A stretch of 64,000 bases of DNA from Tessaracoccus sp. MC1865 (GTDB lineage Bacteria > Actinomycetota > Actinomycetes > Propionibacteriales > Propionibacteriaceae), in contig NZ_CP072596.1 of NCBI RefSeq assembly GCF_017815535.1, forward strand, positions 1,302,001-1,366,000, written 5' to 3'. The translations under genes and the position numbers were made by a program. The notes below the pieces were generated by a model that searched no databases, was not told the DNA's origin, and saw only the letters and a list, made by a program, of their open reading frames with translations. Position 1 is the first letter of the stretch, and every line of letters starts with the position of its first letter. Of this stretch, positions 53,401 through 61,090 are shown piece after piece.

Positions 53401-54363
53401 GTGGCGCACATGTACAAGACGATCGTGGTGTTCGAAACCTTGTTCCATGAGGGTCGTGAGATCGCGATCCACGCCGACATCGACGATGAGCAGCAGACGA
53501 TCTGGTGGACGAAGATCGGCACCACCGCCACCGACAAGGCTGACGGCGATTCGTTCCTGAACAATGCCGGCGACAAGCAGGTCGTTGACGTGGTGGCCTA
53601 TCAGGGCCTCATCCCCGGCAAGACCTATCTGATCGAGGGTGAGTTGATGGACAAGGCCAGCGGTGAGCCATTGCTGCTGGCGTCGAAGGCGTCGACGACG
53701 TTCACCCCGACCACCCCCGATGGGGAGGTCGAGCTGGAGTTCACCGTCGTGGCCGATCATCAGGGCAAGGTCCTGGTGGCGTTCGAAACCGTCAGCTTGG
53801 AGGGTAACACGGTGGCGGTCCATGCCGACATCAACGACGTGGCCCAGACTGTGTACTGGCCCGATCTGCGCACGTCTGCGACCGATCAGGCCGACGGCGA
53901 CAAGCAGCTCCTGGCTGCTGGCGGCACCATCGTCGACAAGGTCACCTACACCGGTCTCCAGCCGGGGGAGACCTACACGGTGCGCGGTGAGCTGATGGAC
54001 AAGGCCACCGGCGAAGGCACCGGCATCCTCGGTGAGGCCAGCTTCACCGCTGAGACCGCCGACGGCGTGGTCGACGTGCTGTTCACCGTCCCGGGCGGCT
54101 ACGCGAACAAGACCCTGGTCGTGTTCGAGACCCTGTTCCACGGCGATGTTGAGATCACCGCGCACGCGGACCTCAACGACGTCGAGCAGACGGTGACCAT
54201 CGCCCGCACGTCGGGCGGTGGGATCAGCACCGGTGACGTGCCCGAGCTGGGTACTGCTGGCGGTGGCCCCGCGTGGCCGCTGATCGCGGTCGGCGCGGTG
54301 GCTCTGCTCGGCGCCGCGGGCGTGGGTGCCCGCACCCTGCGCACCCGAAAGACGGGTGCGTAA
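50431..54363 (+). CDS. giant cell-wall adhesin: thioester domain, Ig-like repeats, three VaFE repeats
   Basis: 1310 residues from ATG 50431 (GAAAGGGGAA upstream). Signal peptide 1-27. A TQXA-type thioester domain follows at about 45-200, with the Cys in RWICID (Cys73) and the Gln in NTTQVSNPKVAW (Gln90). Four beta-sandwich repeats of about 120 residues (285-405, 412-525, 535-648, 655-775) share VxDxIxVTxGxPG and WYSYTG motifs; a related domain is at 780-905. Three VaFE repeats (912-1026, 1030-1142, 1148-1257) carry KADGD...VVDVV and VVFETL, likely with isopeptide cross-links. The end has ELGTAG, a hydrophobic stretch (1280-1299) and a basic tail, but no LPxTG. Thioester domains bind surfaces covalently; it probably holds mating cells together. 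Confidence 0.88.
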   Translation: MRLRKVVATLVAALVLLVSLTATRANAWTAVEGSGPAGGYQSMTGVGEGAWSTRSLTTFSTYLMPGGAGRWICIDPLERVPSVISTNTTQVSNPKVAWMMHTYSLTKDPYQAAALAYWVKRQYPSSGGEEAARQVAANEPTDWAAMQNYITAMDAQANKYAGPYELVMNLTETGATPVVRSTLSKQPLKFLTPADGPWFETNPQVRLTFGNATFTDGQTSKIVDANTAFTYRTTDRTKPVTATASVAGLPGTTMTLYAEAGFQRMIGRGIPTNDPLSATATIEAFQETPVIETVSSAVAGIKIGEPITDLIRVTRGKPNTSMVVPAVLYGPFDSKPTQRQDAPSGAPVAFRTDVTIRLDARGDGQATSAGFTPTKPGWYTWDVNWAGDANNAAFNHEFGVPAETGFMSVFTPTMTTVSSAANGELKVGDQVTDELKITGGRPGATVQVDVVLYGPVADEPVEAATAPAGTPEATRETLSVKLDAQGNATVTSTPYTVEETGWYSYTGTVRADESHEAFSHNYGVASETGHLRKRTPEISTVTSAVAGIRVGDPIRDEITVTGGRPGSTVIVDATLYGPVAEQPVEAATAPEGAAVAWSGEISITLDAQGNGTGTTADYIPAAAGWYSYTGTLRGDTSHETFVHNYGVTSETGQVLRYQPEATTQTSDTLIDGPGELTDTIDATNGKPGAAFSGTSTLFGPFEVDPVGQPLNPDTDPVVGISTFEGSFDDEGNATVVSTAQTVSEAGYYVWAEQIAADVNNEESQWPDAVTSETSLWLDMEVASQVSAQLALVGHTITDDVTVTGVKSSIGDTPIDYTLTGTLYAAPAVEGSCEAVDWADAAVADSFTEQLAAGDVPADGTWSLTGLGEHTVKELGCLTYGYELTAQAGEDAITAIHAPGHVTQTTLVTQPEIETKAHDKADGDQHLHGATEQVIVDVVPYVGLVPGKEYTVEGILMDKATGEPLSPEITATTTFTPTEPSGQVELEFVVSVAHMYKTIVVFETLFHEGREIAIHADIDDEQQTIWWTKIGTTATDKADGDSFLNNAGDKQVVDVVAYQGLIPGKTYLIEGELMDKASGEPLLLASKASTTFTPTTPDGEVELEFTVVADHQGKVLVAFETVSLEGNTVAVHADINDVAQTVYWPDLRTSATDQADGDKQLLAAGGTIVDKVTYTGLQPGETYTVRGELMDKATGEGTGILGEASFTAETADGVVDVLFTVPGGYANKTLVVFETLFHGDVEITAHADLNDVEQTVTIARTSGGGISTGDVPELGTAGGGPAWPLIAVGAVALLGAAGVGARTLRTRKTGA

Positions 54364-54366
54364 CCA

Positions 54367-55140
54367 ATGAAGCACGTCGGGCAGCACCGTGTGCCCCCCA
54401 ACACCAGCCTGGACTCGAGCCAGGCCGGTGCTGCCCGGCGTCCCTGGGCGACTCGGCTGGCCTGGTGGCTGGTCGGGTTGCTGCTGGTGGTGAGCGTCAC
54501 GGCCACGGTCGCGGCGTTCACCACCGCCCCCACCCCTGAACCTGTGGCACCCGAGGGCCTAGCCGTCGTCGACGGCACGGTGCAAGCCCCCGCCGCTGAA
54601 CCCCTCCACAACCCCACACCGGCCCTGACCGGCCCCACCGCCGTCCCCACAGCATCCTCACCCAGCGGCGGGCCGGCGGCTGCACGCGGGTCTCGTAGGG
54701 TGCAGATCCCTGCTCTCGGGGTGGATGCCCCGATCGGAGCTGATCTGCGTCGCGGGAGCAGTGGAGATTGGATTCCCCCGGACCATGCGATCGGCGCATG
54801 GCGCGAGTCGGCTGACCTGTCCGCCACCGTCGGGGTGACGATGCTGGCTGGGCATGTGTGGGTCGGCCAGCGCCCTGGTGTGCTGATCGATCTTCGCCAC
54901 ATCACCCCCGGCAACCTGATCACGGTCGTCGACGGCGACACCGTCCAGCACTTCCTGGTCACCGACCGTTACGAGGTGGCCTCCGATGCGCTGCCGGAGT
55001 CGGTGTGGGGATCGTCCACCGGCGATCGGGGTCTGGTGCTGGTGACCTGCGCCGGTGAAGGGATCACCCGCGACGGGCGGCGCGTGTGGTCGCGCAACCT
55101 CATTGTTGAAGCTTCTCTCTACACGAAACCTCTCACCTAA
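54367..55140 (+). CDS. sortase adjacent to the adhesin
   Basis: Transpeptidase that anchors surface proteins to the cell wall. 257 residues, starting 3 bases after the adhesin stop. One membrane span (about 31-51) and a Pro/Ala-rich stalk (52-108) precede the beta-barrel. Catalytic residues are clear: His163 in MLAGHVW, Cys228 in LVTCAGE and Arg243 in WSRNLIVEA. The IPALGVDAPIG entry and the short barrel resemble actinobacterial class E/F sortases. Its tight link with the adhesin suggests a dedicated enzyme for the unusual ELGTAG signal. Confidence 0.9.
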   Translation: MKHVGQHRVPPNTSLDSSQAGAARRPWATRLAWWLVGLLLVVSVTATVAAFTTAPTPEPVAPEGLAVVDGTVQAPAAEPLHNPTPALTGPTAVPTASSPSGGPAAARGSRRVQIPALGVDAPIGADLRRGSSGDWIPPDHAIGAWRESADLSATVGVTMLAGHVWVGQRPGVLIDLRHITPGNLITVVDGDTVQHFLVTDRYEVASDALPESVWGSSTGDRGLVLVTCAGEGITRDGRRVWSRNLIVEASLYTKPLT

Positions 55141-55153
55141 AGGAGAACCCGAA

Positions 55154-55357
55154 ATGGACCAACTCAAGAGCATCATCACGCTGCTGTCGACCTTCGTGTC
55201 GGTGGCCGGCGGCTTGTGGCTGGCGTGGGGTGTGATCAGCCTCGGCTTCGCGATCAAGGAGCAGGAAGGCTCCGGTATGCGTGGCGGCATCCTCCAGATC
55301 GTCGGCGGCGGGCTTGTCCTGGCCGGCGGCGTGTACCTGGGCACGCTCGGCGGCTGA
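55154..55357 (+). CDS. small two-span membrane protein, VirB2/Maff2-like pilin candidate
   Basis: 67 residues from ATG 55154, with a perfect AAAGGAG site 6 bases upstream; the strong ribosome site implies high expression, as for pilins. Two hydrophobic stretches (about 5-29 and 44-63) flank a charged KEQEGSG loop, and Gly is abundant. Maff2-type proteins occupy this spot before the VirB6-like gene in Gram-positive conjugative elements, which is the basis for the call. There is no classical signal peptide. Confidence 0.75.
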   Translation: MDQLKSIITLLSTFVSVAGGLWLAWGVISLGFAIKEQEGSGMRGGILQIVGGGLVLAGGVYLGTLGG

Positions 55358-55371
55358 GCTGAGGGGCTGAG

Positions 55372-56229
55372 GTGTCGTTCGCGCGTGACGTGCTGGAGCC
55401 GATCCTGCGCGATATGTCGGGAGGGTTGGGGTCGATGTTCGGCCTCAACCTGACTGACGTGCTCCAGTCACCGGAGGAGTACTCCGCGTCGACGGCGGCG
55501 CTGATGGTGACGATCTCCGACACGATCGTGATGCCGGCCGCGACGCTGATCCTGGTGGTGCTGTTCATGCTGGAGCTCGTGCGGATCGGGATGCGCACCG
55601 ACGGCGACGGGGAAACGTTCGCCAAGACGGCGTTCTTCACCCTGGTGAAGTTCGTCATGCTCAAACTGATCTTCGAGTCCACCCATGTGGTGATGCAGGG
55701 CATCTACGCCCTGTTTGCCGAGATGGCCAGCCAAGCCAACACGATCACTGCGGTGACCACCGGTGTGGGCAGCGACCAGCTCAACGGGTTCCTCACGTCG
55801 GTGGACGACATGGACTGGCTCGGGCAGACGGTGTTGATCATCTTCATGCTGCTGGCGTGGCTGGTGAACAAGGGCGCGATGATCGCAGCCCTGGCGCTGG
55901 TGGTGGTCCGGTTCGTCAAGCTGTACATCTTCGCCGCGTTCGCACCGGCACCGATCGCGATGTTCGCCACCCAGGAGACCCGCACCTTCGGCGTGGGGTT
56001 CCTGCGTAACTATGCCGCGATCGTCCTCCAAGCCCTGGTGCTGGTGTTGGCGTTCGCGATCTATCAAACCGTGACCAGCACCTGGGCCGGTAGCGCGTTT
56101 GCCAACCTCGACGGCAACGCCGTCACCGCTGCACTGTCGATCAGCGGCAGCTTCATCATGATGGGCGTCGTGCTGGGCATGGTCGTCCTCGGATCAGGAA
56201 GGATCGCCAGTGAGCTACTGGGCAACTAG
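55372..56229 (+). CDS. VirB6/TrbL-like conjugal transfer membrane protein
   Basis: 285 residues from GTG 55372. About six membrane spans (around 40-65, 75-95, 145-165, 175-200, 215-235, 255-280), including MIAALALVVVRFVKLYIFAAFAPAPIAMFA read in two parts, match the CD1112/VirB6 family that forms the inner channel of the mating apparatus. Short N-terminal amphipathic helix. Order between a Maff2-like and a PrgI gene is diagnostic. Its end overlaps the lipoprotein gene by 20 bases. Confidence 0.85.
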   Translation: MSFARDVLEPILRDMSGGLGSMFGLNLTDVLQSPEEYSASTAALMVTISDTIVMPAATLILVVLFMLELVRIGMRTDGDGETFAKTAFFTLVKFVMLKLIFESTHVVMQGIYALFAEMASQANTITAVTTGVGSDQLNGFLTSVDDMDWLGQTVLIIFMLLAWLVNKGAMIAALALVVVRFVKLYIFAAFAPAPIAMFATQETRTFGVGFLRNYAAIVLQALVLVLAFAIYQTVTSTWAGSAFANLDGNAVTAALSISGSFIMMGVVLGMVVLGSGRIASELLGN

Positions 56230-56914
56230 AACCCGCCACACCACCCTAGCGACGCTAGCGGGGGCAGTGGTCATAGTGGGGTTAGTGTCGGGGTGTGGTG
56301 CTCCGGCACGGGACCTCAACGAGGTCCGCCAAGACGCGCTCGTTGAGATGGAGCAGTTGCGGTTCGCGGAGGACTACCACGACTCTCTGAAGACGATCGA
56401 ACGCTCGGTCAACATCGACGAGATCGACAACGTGCTGCGGATCGCCCGCGACACCGACGCCGAGAACCAGGACGTGTTCTGGGGCTGCGCGCAACGCGGA
56501 ACCGGGCTGCTCGACGGAGCCACCCTGAGCGCGATGACCGACGGGGTCAAGGAGTTCAACGAGTTCGAGCTGACGCTGGGGCGTAACCAGTCAGCGTCGC
56601 TGGACTTGGTCGGCACCGCTGAAATGATCGGGCAGATGGAGATCTCGCAGGGCGATCAGTGGCTGATCGACCACGCCGGCACCGTGACCGGGTGGGAAGC
56701 GACGTTGGATGAGTCGATCGCCAACCGGCGAATCGAACTGCACGAGGGACGTCAGATGGTCTATGTGTATGGCCCCGATCGGTGCCACGTGCCGTTCACG
56801 TTGACGCTCACCACCACGGGGGAGGGCCCCACTGACCATGAGGCCACCTTGCTGGTCCAGGAGTCCGGCGCACTGCTGATCGACGTGTTCGGTTCCTCGT
56901 TCGACATCAAGTGA
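56210..56914 (+). CDS. lipoprotein of the conjugation operon
   Basis: 234 residues from GTG 56210, inside the end of the VirB6-like gene. A lipoprotein signal with lipobox LVSGC puts the lipid on Cys29, so the protein is membrane-tethered outside. The mature part is acidic and mostly helical at first (DLNEVRQDALVEMEQLRFAE), then beta-rich, with Cys pairs (WGCAQRG and PDRCHVP). I know no family. Its place between virB6 and prgI suggests a structural part of the transfer channel. Confidence 0.78.
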   Translation: MSYWATRTRHTTLATLAGAVVIVGLVSGCGAPARDLNEVRQDALVEMEQLRFAEDYHDSLKTIERSVNIDEIDNVLRIARDTDAENQDVFWGCAQRGTGLLDGATLSAMTDGVKEFNEFELTLGRNQSASLDLVGTAEMIGQMEISQGDQWLIDHAGTVTGWEATLDESIANRRIELHEGRQMVYVYGPDRCHVPFTLTLTTTGEGPTDHEATLLVQESGALLIDVFGSSFDIK

Positions 56915-57107
56915 GCCGGGTGGATTGCTGTGGCGTTGGAGATGAGGGTCTACGAGGAGCTGACCTCGATCGAGCCGAAGGTGATGGCCGGGTTCACGTG
57001 GCGCCAGTTGTTGGCGGTCGTGGTCGTCGGTGCCGTCACGATCGGGTTGGTGGTGGCTCTGTTCCTGGCTGGGACCACGGACTTCAGCATCGTGTCGTGG
57101 ATCGTGA

Positions 57108-57135
57108 TGAATCGCACTGGGCCTGATGGAGGCTC
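57108..57135. repeat. left terminal inverted repeat of the IS, next to target duplication 57105-57107
   Basis: Matches the complement of 58433-58460 at 23 of 28 positions, the first 14 without mismatch. The 3 bases before it (TGA) are the target duplication. Confidence 0.93.
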
Positions 57136-57138
57136 GGG

Positions 57139-58014
57139 CTATTGGATTCCGACCAGGTGTTGGTCGGTCCGTTTCGTAGCGTAGAGCGTTTCCTCGAACT
57201 CTGCTGGTGGGACGTCGGACAGATAGCTGTGCAAGCGCTGGTGGTTGTGCCAGTGGACCCAGCTCAGTGTGGCGAGTTCGACGTCTTCCACCGTCTTCCA
57301 GGGGCGTCCTTCACGGGCCGGGCCGCGGATCAACTCGGCCTTGTAGTAGCCGTTCACCGTCTCGGCGAGGGCATTGTCATACGAATCGCCGACGGTGCCG
57401 ATCGAGGGCACCGCACCGATCTCAGCGAGGCGCTCGCCGTAGCGGATCGACGTGAACTGGGACCCGGCATCGGAGTGACACCGCAGCCCATCGAGCTGAG
57501 TGCCGCGTGACCAGCGGGCCATTTCGATGGCGTCGAGGACCATCGTGGTCCGCATGTGGGACGCGACCCGCCAACCGACGACCATTCTCGAGCAGGCGTC
57601 GATGATGAAGCAGACGTAGGCGATGCCGGCCCAGGTCGGCACGAACGTCAGGTCGGTGACCCACAGCTGGTTCGGTGCCGTGGCAGTGAAGTCGCGGCGG
57701 ACCAGGTCGGGGTGCCGCGGCATGCCCGGGTCGGGCTTGGTGGTGCGGACCCGTTTGGTTCGCCGCACGCCTTCGATCCCGGCGGCGCGCATCAGTCGGG
57801 CGACCTGGTCGCGGCCCACGTCGTGACCTGCACGTCGGGCTGCCTTCCAGATCTTCCGCGCACCGTAGACGCGGTAGTTGTCCTCCCACAGCCGCCGCAC
57901 GACTGGGCCCATCACCTCATCACGCTGAGCCCGTGCCGAGGGTTGCCGGCCCTTGATCGCGTAGTAGCTGCTTGGGGCCACCTGCAACACGCGGCAGATG
58001 AGCTCGACCCCCAA
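57139..58014 (-). CDS. IS3-family transposase, OrfB (integrase core)
   Basis: 291 residues from the ATG at 58014; the frame is open further upstream past the orfA stop (QEVAAFIDANRDDIVAG), so the working protein is probably an OrfAB fusion made by -1 frameshifting. An N-terminal HTH_21 region (RRLWEDNYRVYGARKIW, adjacent pieces) precedes the rve-type catalytic core. The DDE residues are recognisable: Asp in WVTDLTFV, Asp in CHSDAGSQFTS and Glu in ALAETVNGYYKAE. It ends inside the left inverted repeat. Confidence 0.94.
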   Translation of the reverse strand: MGVELICRVLQVAPSSYYAIKGRQPSARAQRDEVMGPVVRRLWEDNYRVYGARKIWKAARRAGHDVGRDQVARLMRAAGIEGVRRTKRVRTTKPDPGMPRHPDLVRRDFTATAPNQLWVTDLTFVPTWAGIAYVCFIIDACSRMVVGWRVASHMRTTMVLDAIEMARWSRGTQLDGLRCHSDAGSQFTSIRYGERLAEIGAVPSIGTVGDSYDNALAETVNGYYKAELIRGPAREGRPWKTVEDVELATLSWVHWHNHQRLHSYLSDVPPAEFEETLYATKRTDQHLVGIQ

Positions 58015-58061
58015 ACGCCGTCCCGCGACGATGTCGTCGCGGTTGGCGTCGATGAACGCGG

Positions 58062-58406
58062 CTACTTCTTGTGCTGGCGGTCGAGCTCCGCCCCGAAGAA
58101 ACTCGCTGCCCTCTTCAAGATTTCGTTGGCACGCCTGAGCTCACGGTTTTCCTGCTCAAGCGCCTTCAACCTCTCCGAATCGCCGGTGCTGACCCCGGCG
58201 ACGTGGCCCTCATCGATGTCAGCTTGGCGAACCCAGGAACGCACCGATTCGGTGCCGTAACCGAGCTGGGCCGCGACGCGTTGCACCGTGCCGTGCCCGG
58301 TTCCCAACTCGGCACGCAGTGTCCTGACCATCCGCACCGCAGCGGCCTTCTCTTCAGGGCTGTAGCGACGCGTGGTCGGCTTCCCCGGGGTGGTGTCCTT
58401 CGGCAT
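58062..58406 (-). CDS. IS3-family transposase, OrfA (helix-turn-helix)
   Basis: 114 residues. The N-terminal helix-turn-helix (YSPEEKAAAVRMVRTLRAEL, then YGTESVRSWVRQADID) binds the element ends, and a leucine-zipper-like helix (RLKALEQENRELRRANEILKRA) follows, as in all IS3 OrfA proteins. It stops at AAGAAGTAG, with orfB continuing in the -1 frame. I could not fix the slippery site. Confidence 0.93.
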   Translation of the reverse strand: MPKDTTPGKPTTRRYSPEEKAAAVRMVRTLRAELGTGHGTVQRVAAQLGYGTESVRSWVRQADIDEGHVAGVSTGDSERLKALEQENRELRRANEILKRAASFFGAELDRQHKK

Positions 58407-58432
58407 GAGACCATCCTCGTTTCAAAACGATG

Positions 58433-58460
58433 GAGACTCCAACCAACCCAGTGCGATTCA
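58433..58460. repeat. right terminal inverted repeat of the IS, next to target duplication 58461-58463
   Basis: Partner of the left end. Together with the first bases of the duplication it creates an ATG (58460-58462) in frame with the prgI remainder. Confidence 0.93.
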
Positions 58461-58637
58461 TGATCCCGATCGCGGTGCCGTTCGCCGCGTGGGGCTGGGT
58501 CAAACCGTTCGGGATGCGGTTCGAGAAGTACGCCGGGCATGTGTGGCGGTTCCTGGCCCGCCCCACCAAGCGCCTGTATGCCAATGACGCGCTGTGGCAG
58601 GCGCACCAAAGAGAGTCGTTTGAAGGGAAGAGGCCTC

Positions 58638-61070
58638 GTGTTCCTCGGAAACAAGAGCAAGTCGAAGAAGCCGGCCACTAACCCGGCAGGCACGCCTGCC
58701 GCGACGCCGAAGTCGTCCAAGGCTGCGGCGAAGAAGAAGGCCAAGGCACGGGCTGCGGAGGCGAAGAAGGCCCAGAGCGTGCTGTGGTACGACGCGATCA
58801 CCGAATCAGGTGTGTGCGTGCTCGGCGGTGGGAAATACTCGGTGATGCTGCGCCTGTCTGACATCAACTACCAGTTGGCCACTGACGATCGGCAGCGCGA
58901 GCTGCTGGAGCGCTACGCGAGGTTCTTCAACCTGTTCTCGATGGGCCAGCAGTTGCAGGTCACCATCGTCAACCGCCGGCTGGAGCGCGACACCCTGTTG
59001 GGCAAGGTGCTGTTCCCCGAACCGCTGCACGGTGACGCGGTCAGCGTGTACCGCTCGGACCACAACAAGCTAGTGCGGTCCATGATCGGTGAGTCGCGCT
59101 ACTCGATCGTGGCAGAGAAGTACCTGACGTTGACGGTGTCTGGCGAGTCGCTCGACGAGGCCCTGGCCGTGCTCAACCCTCTGGTGGAGCAGGTCACCAA
59201 CCAGATGTGGACGCTGCTGGAGTGCCGCGCCCACCGCGTCGATGGACCGGGCCGGATCGAGTTGCTGCGCGAGCTGACCCGTGGCTGCTACGCGGCCGGG
59301 TTCGACTACGCCGGCATGGCCCGCTCGGGAGCAACCACCCGCGACGAGCTGGCCCCGCAGGCGGTGGAGTTCCCCACCCGCAGCGAGCTGGTTCTGGCCG
59401 GCGACGAGGGAGACATCTGGTGCCAGACGTTGGTGCTGCGCGACTACCCGTCGTGGATGAGCGACCAGCTGTTTCGGCGGTTGTCGGAGGTGCAGACCGA
59501 TCTGGTCATCTCCTTCCACATTTCCCCGATCGATCGGTCAGAGTCGCGTGATCTGGTGATGCGCCGCAAGGCGGAGCTCGACATGGAACGCACGGACCGG
59601 CGCCGCAAGCTGGTCAAGGCGAACATGGACCCGGAGGAGGATCTGCCGGAGTCGTTGAAGCGGTCGTTGGCTGAGGTCAAGGACCTCATGCACGACCTCG
59701 ACGACAACGATCAGCGTCTCTACACCACCACGTTGGTGGTGATGGTCCAGGCGTCGTCGGCTGAGGAGCTGAAGGATCGGGTGACGAAGGTGCGCCAAGC
59801 GGCGAAGACCGAGTCGTGTGATCTGGCGGTGATGAAGTTCTTCCAGGAGCAGGGATTCAACACCGCGCTGCCGCTGGGGGAGTCGTTCCTGCCGGTGCAT
59901 CGCACGCTCACGTCGGCGGCGGTGGCGGTGATGGTGCCGTTCACGTCGCAGGAGATCCTCGACGATCAGGGCCTGTTCTATGGCACCAACGCGGCCACGG
60001 GGAACCCGATCATTGCTGACCGTCGACGGACACGTAACGGCAACGCGTTCGTGCTGGGAACCTCCGGGTCGGGCAAGTCCCACTTCTCGAAGTGGGAGAT
60101 CGCAGAAGTGCTCATCGGTCGCCCCAACGATGAGGTCATCATCATCGACCCCGAACACGAGTACCGTCCGCTGGCGGATGCGTTCGATGCGACCGTCGTC
60201 GACGTCCATGCCGGCTCGTCGCAGGTGATCAACCCGTTCGACATCGTGCTCAACACCCGTGAGGGTGACCCCGTCAGGTTGAAGGCAGAATCGCTGCTGT
60301 CGATGCTGCGTGTCCTGCTGGGTGGCGGCAGGGGTTTGTCGGCCGCGCAGGAGTCGATCCTCGACCGGTCGATCACCACTTTGTATCACCGTTACCTCGA
60401 CGACCAGAACCAGCCCGTGCCCACCCTGCGGTCGCTGCATGGGGAGCTGCTGCTCCAGGCCGAACCGGAAGCTGCGGCGATCGCCACGGCGCTGGAGATG
60501 TATGCCACCGGCACGTTCTCCGGGTTCGCGCAGCAGACCAACGTGGATGTGTCCAACCGGTTCATCTACTACGACATCGCCAAGCTGGGCGACCACATGA
60601 AGACCTTCGGGATGATGGTGGTCCTCGACCAGGTGTGGAACCGGGTCATGTCCAACTTCGGCCGAGGGATCCGCACCTGGCTCTACGTCGACGAGTTCCA
60701 CCTGATGTTCACCAACCCGCACGCACTGGCCACGTTCTTGTCGATCTACAAGCGGGCCCGCAAGTACGGTCTGCTGCCCACCGGCATCACGCAGAACGTG
60801 GAGGAACTCCTGGCGGTGCCTGAGGCCCGGTTGATGCTGTCGAACTGTGATTGCCTGTTCCTGCTTGGACAGAAGAAGACTGACGCCGACGAGCTGGCGG
60901 TCCTGCTCGGGCTGTCGGATGACCAGATCAGGGCGTTCACCTCCGTCGAAGCCGGCTACGGCCTGCTCAGCTTCGGGGCGACCACGCTGCCGTTCAACGC
61001 GCGTAAGGAACAGTCCCCGCGCGGGCCGCTGCTCACCCTGCTCGACACGACGTTCGACGACCGCAGCTAG
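58638..61070 (+). CDS. VirB4-type conjugation ATPase
   Basis: Powers assembly and substrate movement of the mating channel from the cytoplasmic side. 810 residues from GTG 58638, which has GAAGGGAAG upstream and lies within the end of prgI (44-base overlap, so translation was coupled to prgI). A Lys/Ala-rich N-terminus is followed by the VirB4 N-domain. Walker A GTSGSGKS is near residue 475, Walker B in EVIIIDPEHEY, and the C-terminal WLYVDEFHLMF and GITQNVEELL motifs are typical. It is intact despite the upstream insertion. Confidence 0.93.
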   Translation: MFLGNKSKSKKPATNPAGTPAATPKSSKAAAKKKAKARAAEAKKAQSVLWYDAITESGVCVLGGGKYSVMLRLSDINYQLATDDRQRELLERYARFFNLFSMGQQLQVTIVNRRLERDTLLGKVLFPEPLHGDAVSVYRSDHNKLVRSMIGESRYSIVAEKYLTLTVSGESLDEALAVLNPLVEQVTNQMWTLLECRAHRVDGPGRIELLRELTRGCYAAGFDYAGMARSGATTRDELAPQAVEFPTRSELVLAGDEGDIWCQTLVLRDYPSWMSDQLFRRLSEVQTDLVISFHISPIDRSESRDLVMRRKAELDMERTDRRRKLVKANMDPEEDLPESLKRSLAEVKDLMHDLDDNDQRLYTTTLVVMVQASSAEELKDRVTKVRQAAKTESCDLAVMKFFQEQGFNTALPLGESFLPVHRTLTSAAVAVMVPFTSQEILDDQGLFYGTNAATGNPIIADRRRTRNGNAFVLGTSGSGKSHFSKWEIAEVLIGRPNDEVIIIDPEHEYRPLADAFDATVVDVHAGSSQVINPFDIVLNTREGDPVRLKAESLLSMLRVLLGGGRGLSAAQESILDRSITTLYHRYLDDQNQPVPTLRSLHGELLLQAEPEAAAIATALEMYATGTFSGFAQQTNVDVSNRFIYYDIAKLGDHMKTFGMMVVLDQVWNRVMSNFGRGIRTWLYVDEFHLMFTNPHALATFLSIYKRARKYGLLPTGITQNVEELLAVPEARLMLSNCDCLFLLGQKKTDADELAVLLGLSDDQIRAFTSVEAGYGLLSFGATTLPFNARKEQSPRGPLLTLLDTTFDDRS

Positions 61071-61090
61071 ACGCACTCCAAAGGGTTGGG

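Larger units (their letters stand above)
57108..58460 (-). mobile_element. intact IS3-family insertion sequence, 1353 bp
   Basis: The ends TGAATCGCACTGGG (57108-57121) and CCCAGTGCGATTCA (58447-58460) are perfect 14-bp inverted repeats that continue imperfectly to about 28 bp. TGA at 57105-57107 is repeated at 58461-58463, the 3-bp target duplication expected for IS3. Two overlapping-phase genes, orfA and orfB, run on the minus strand, with orfB in the -1 frame. Both are open, so the element looks recently inserted and active. Only one copy is in this window. Confidence 0.95.
56930..58681 (+). pseudogene. PrgI-family conjugation protein gene, split by an insertion sequence
   Basis: The start is GTG 56930 (MALEMRVYEELTSIEPKVMA), 15 bases after the lipoprotein stop. 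The IS3-family element at 57108-58460 interrupts codon 60. Removing it with one TGA copy joins 56930-57107 to 58464-58681 in frame, giving a 131-residue PrgI-like protein with two membrane spans (about 26-48 and 50-70, IVSWIV joined to IPIAVPFAAWGW) and a charged tail. As it stands, the 5' part ends at 57184 (84 residues), and the 3' part is open from an ATG inside the element end (58430). PrgI links VirB4 to the membrane channel, so transfer is probably impaired. Confidence 0.9.

Noticed and set aside
54220-54360. LPxTG sorting signal in the adhesin
   Set aside because: No LPxTG occurs; only ELGTAG precedes the membrane span.
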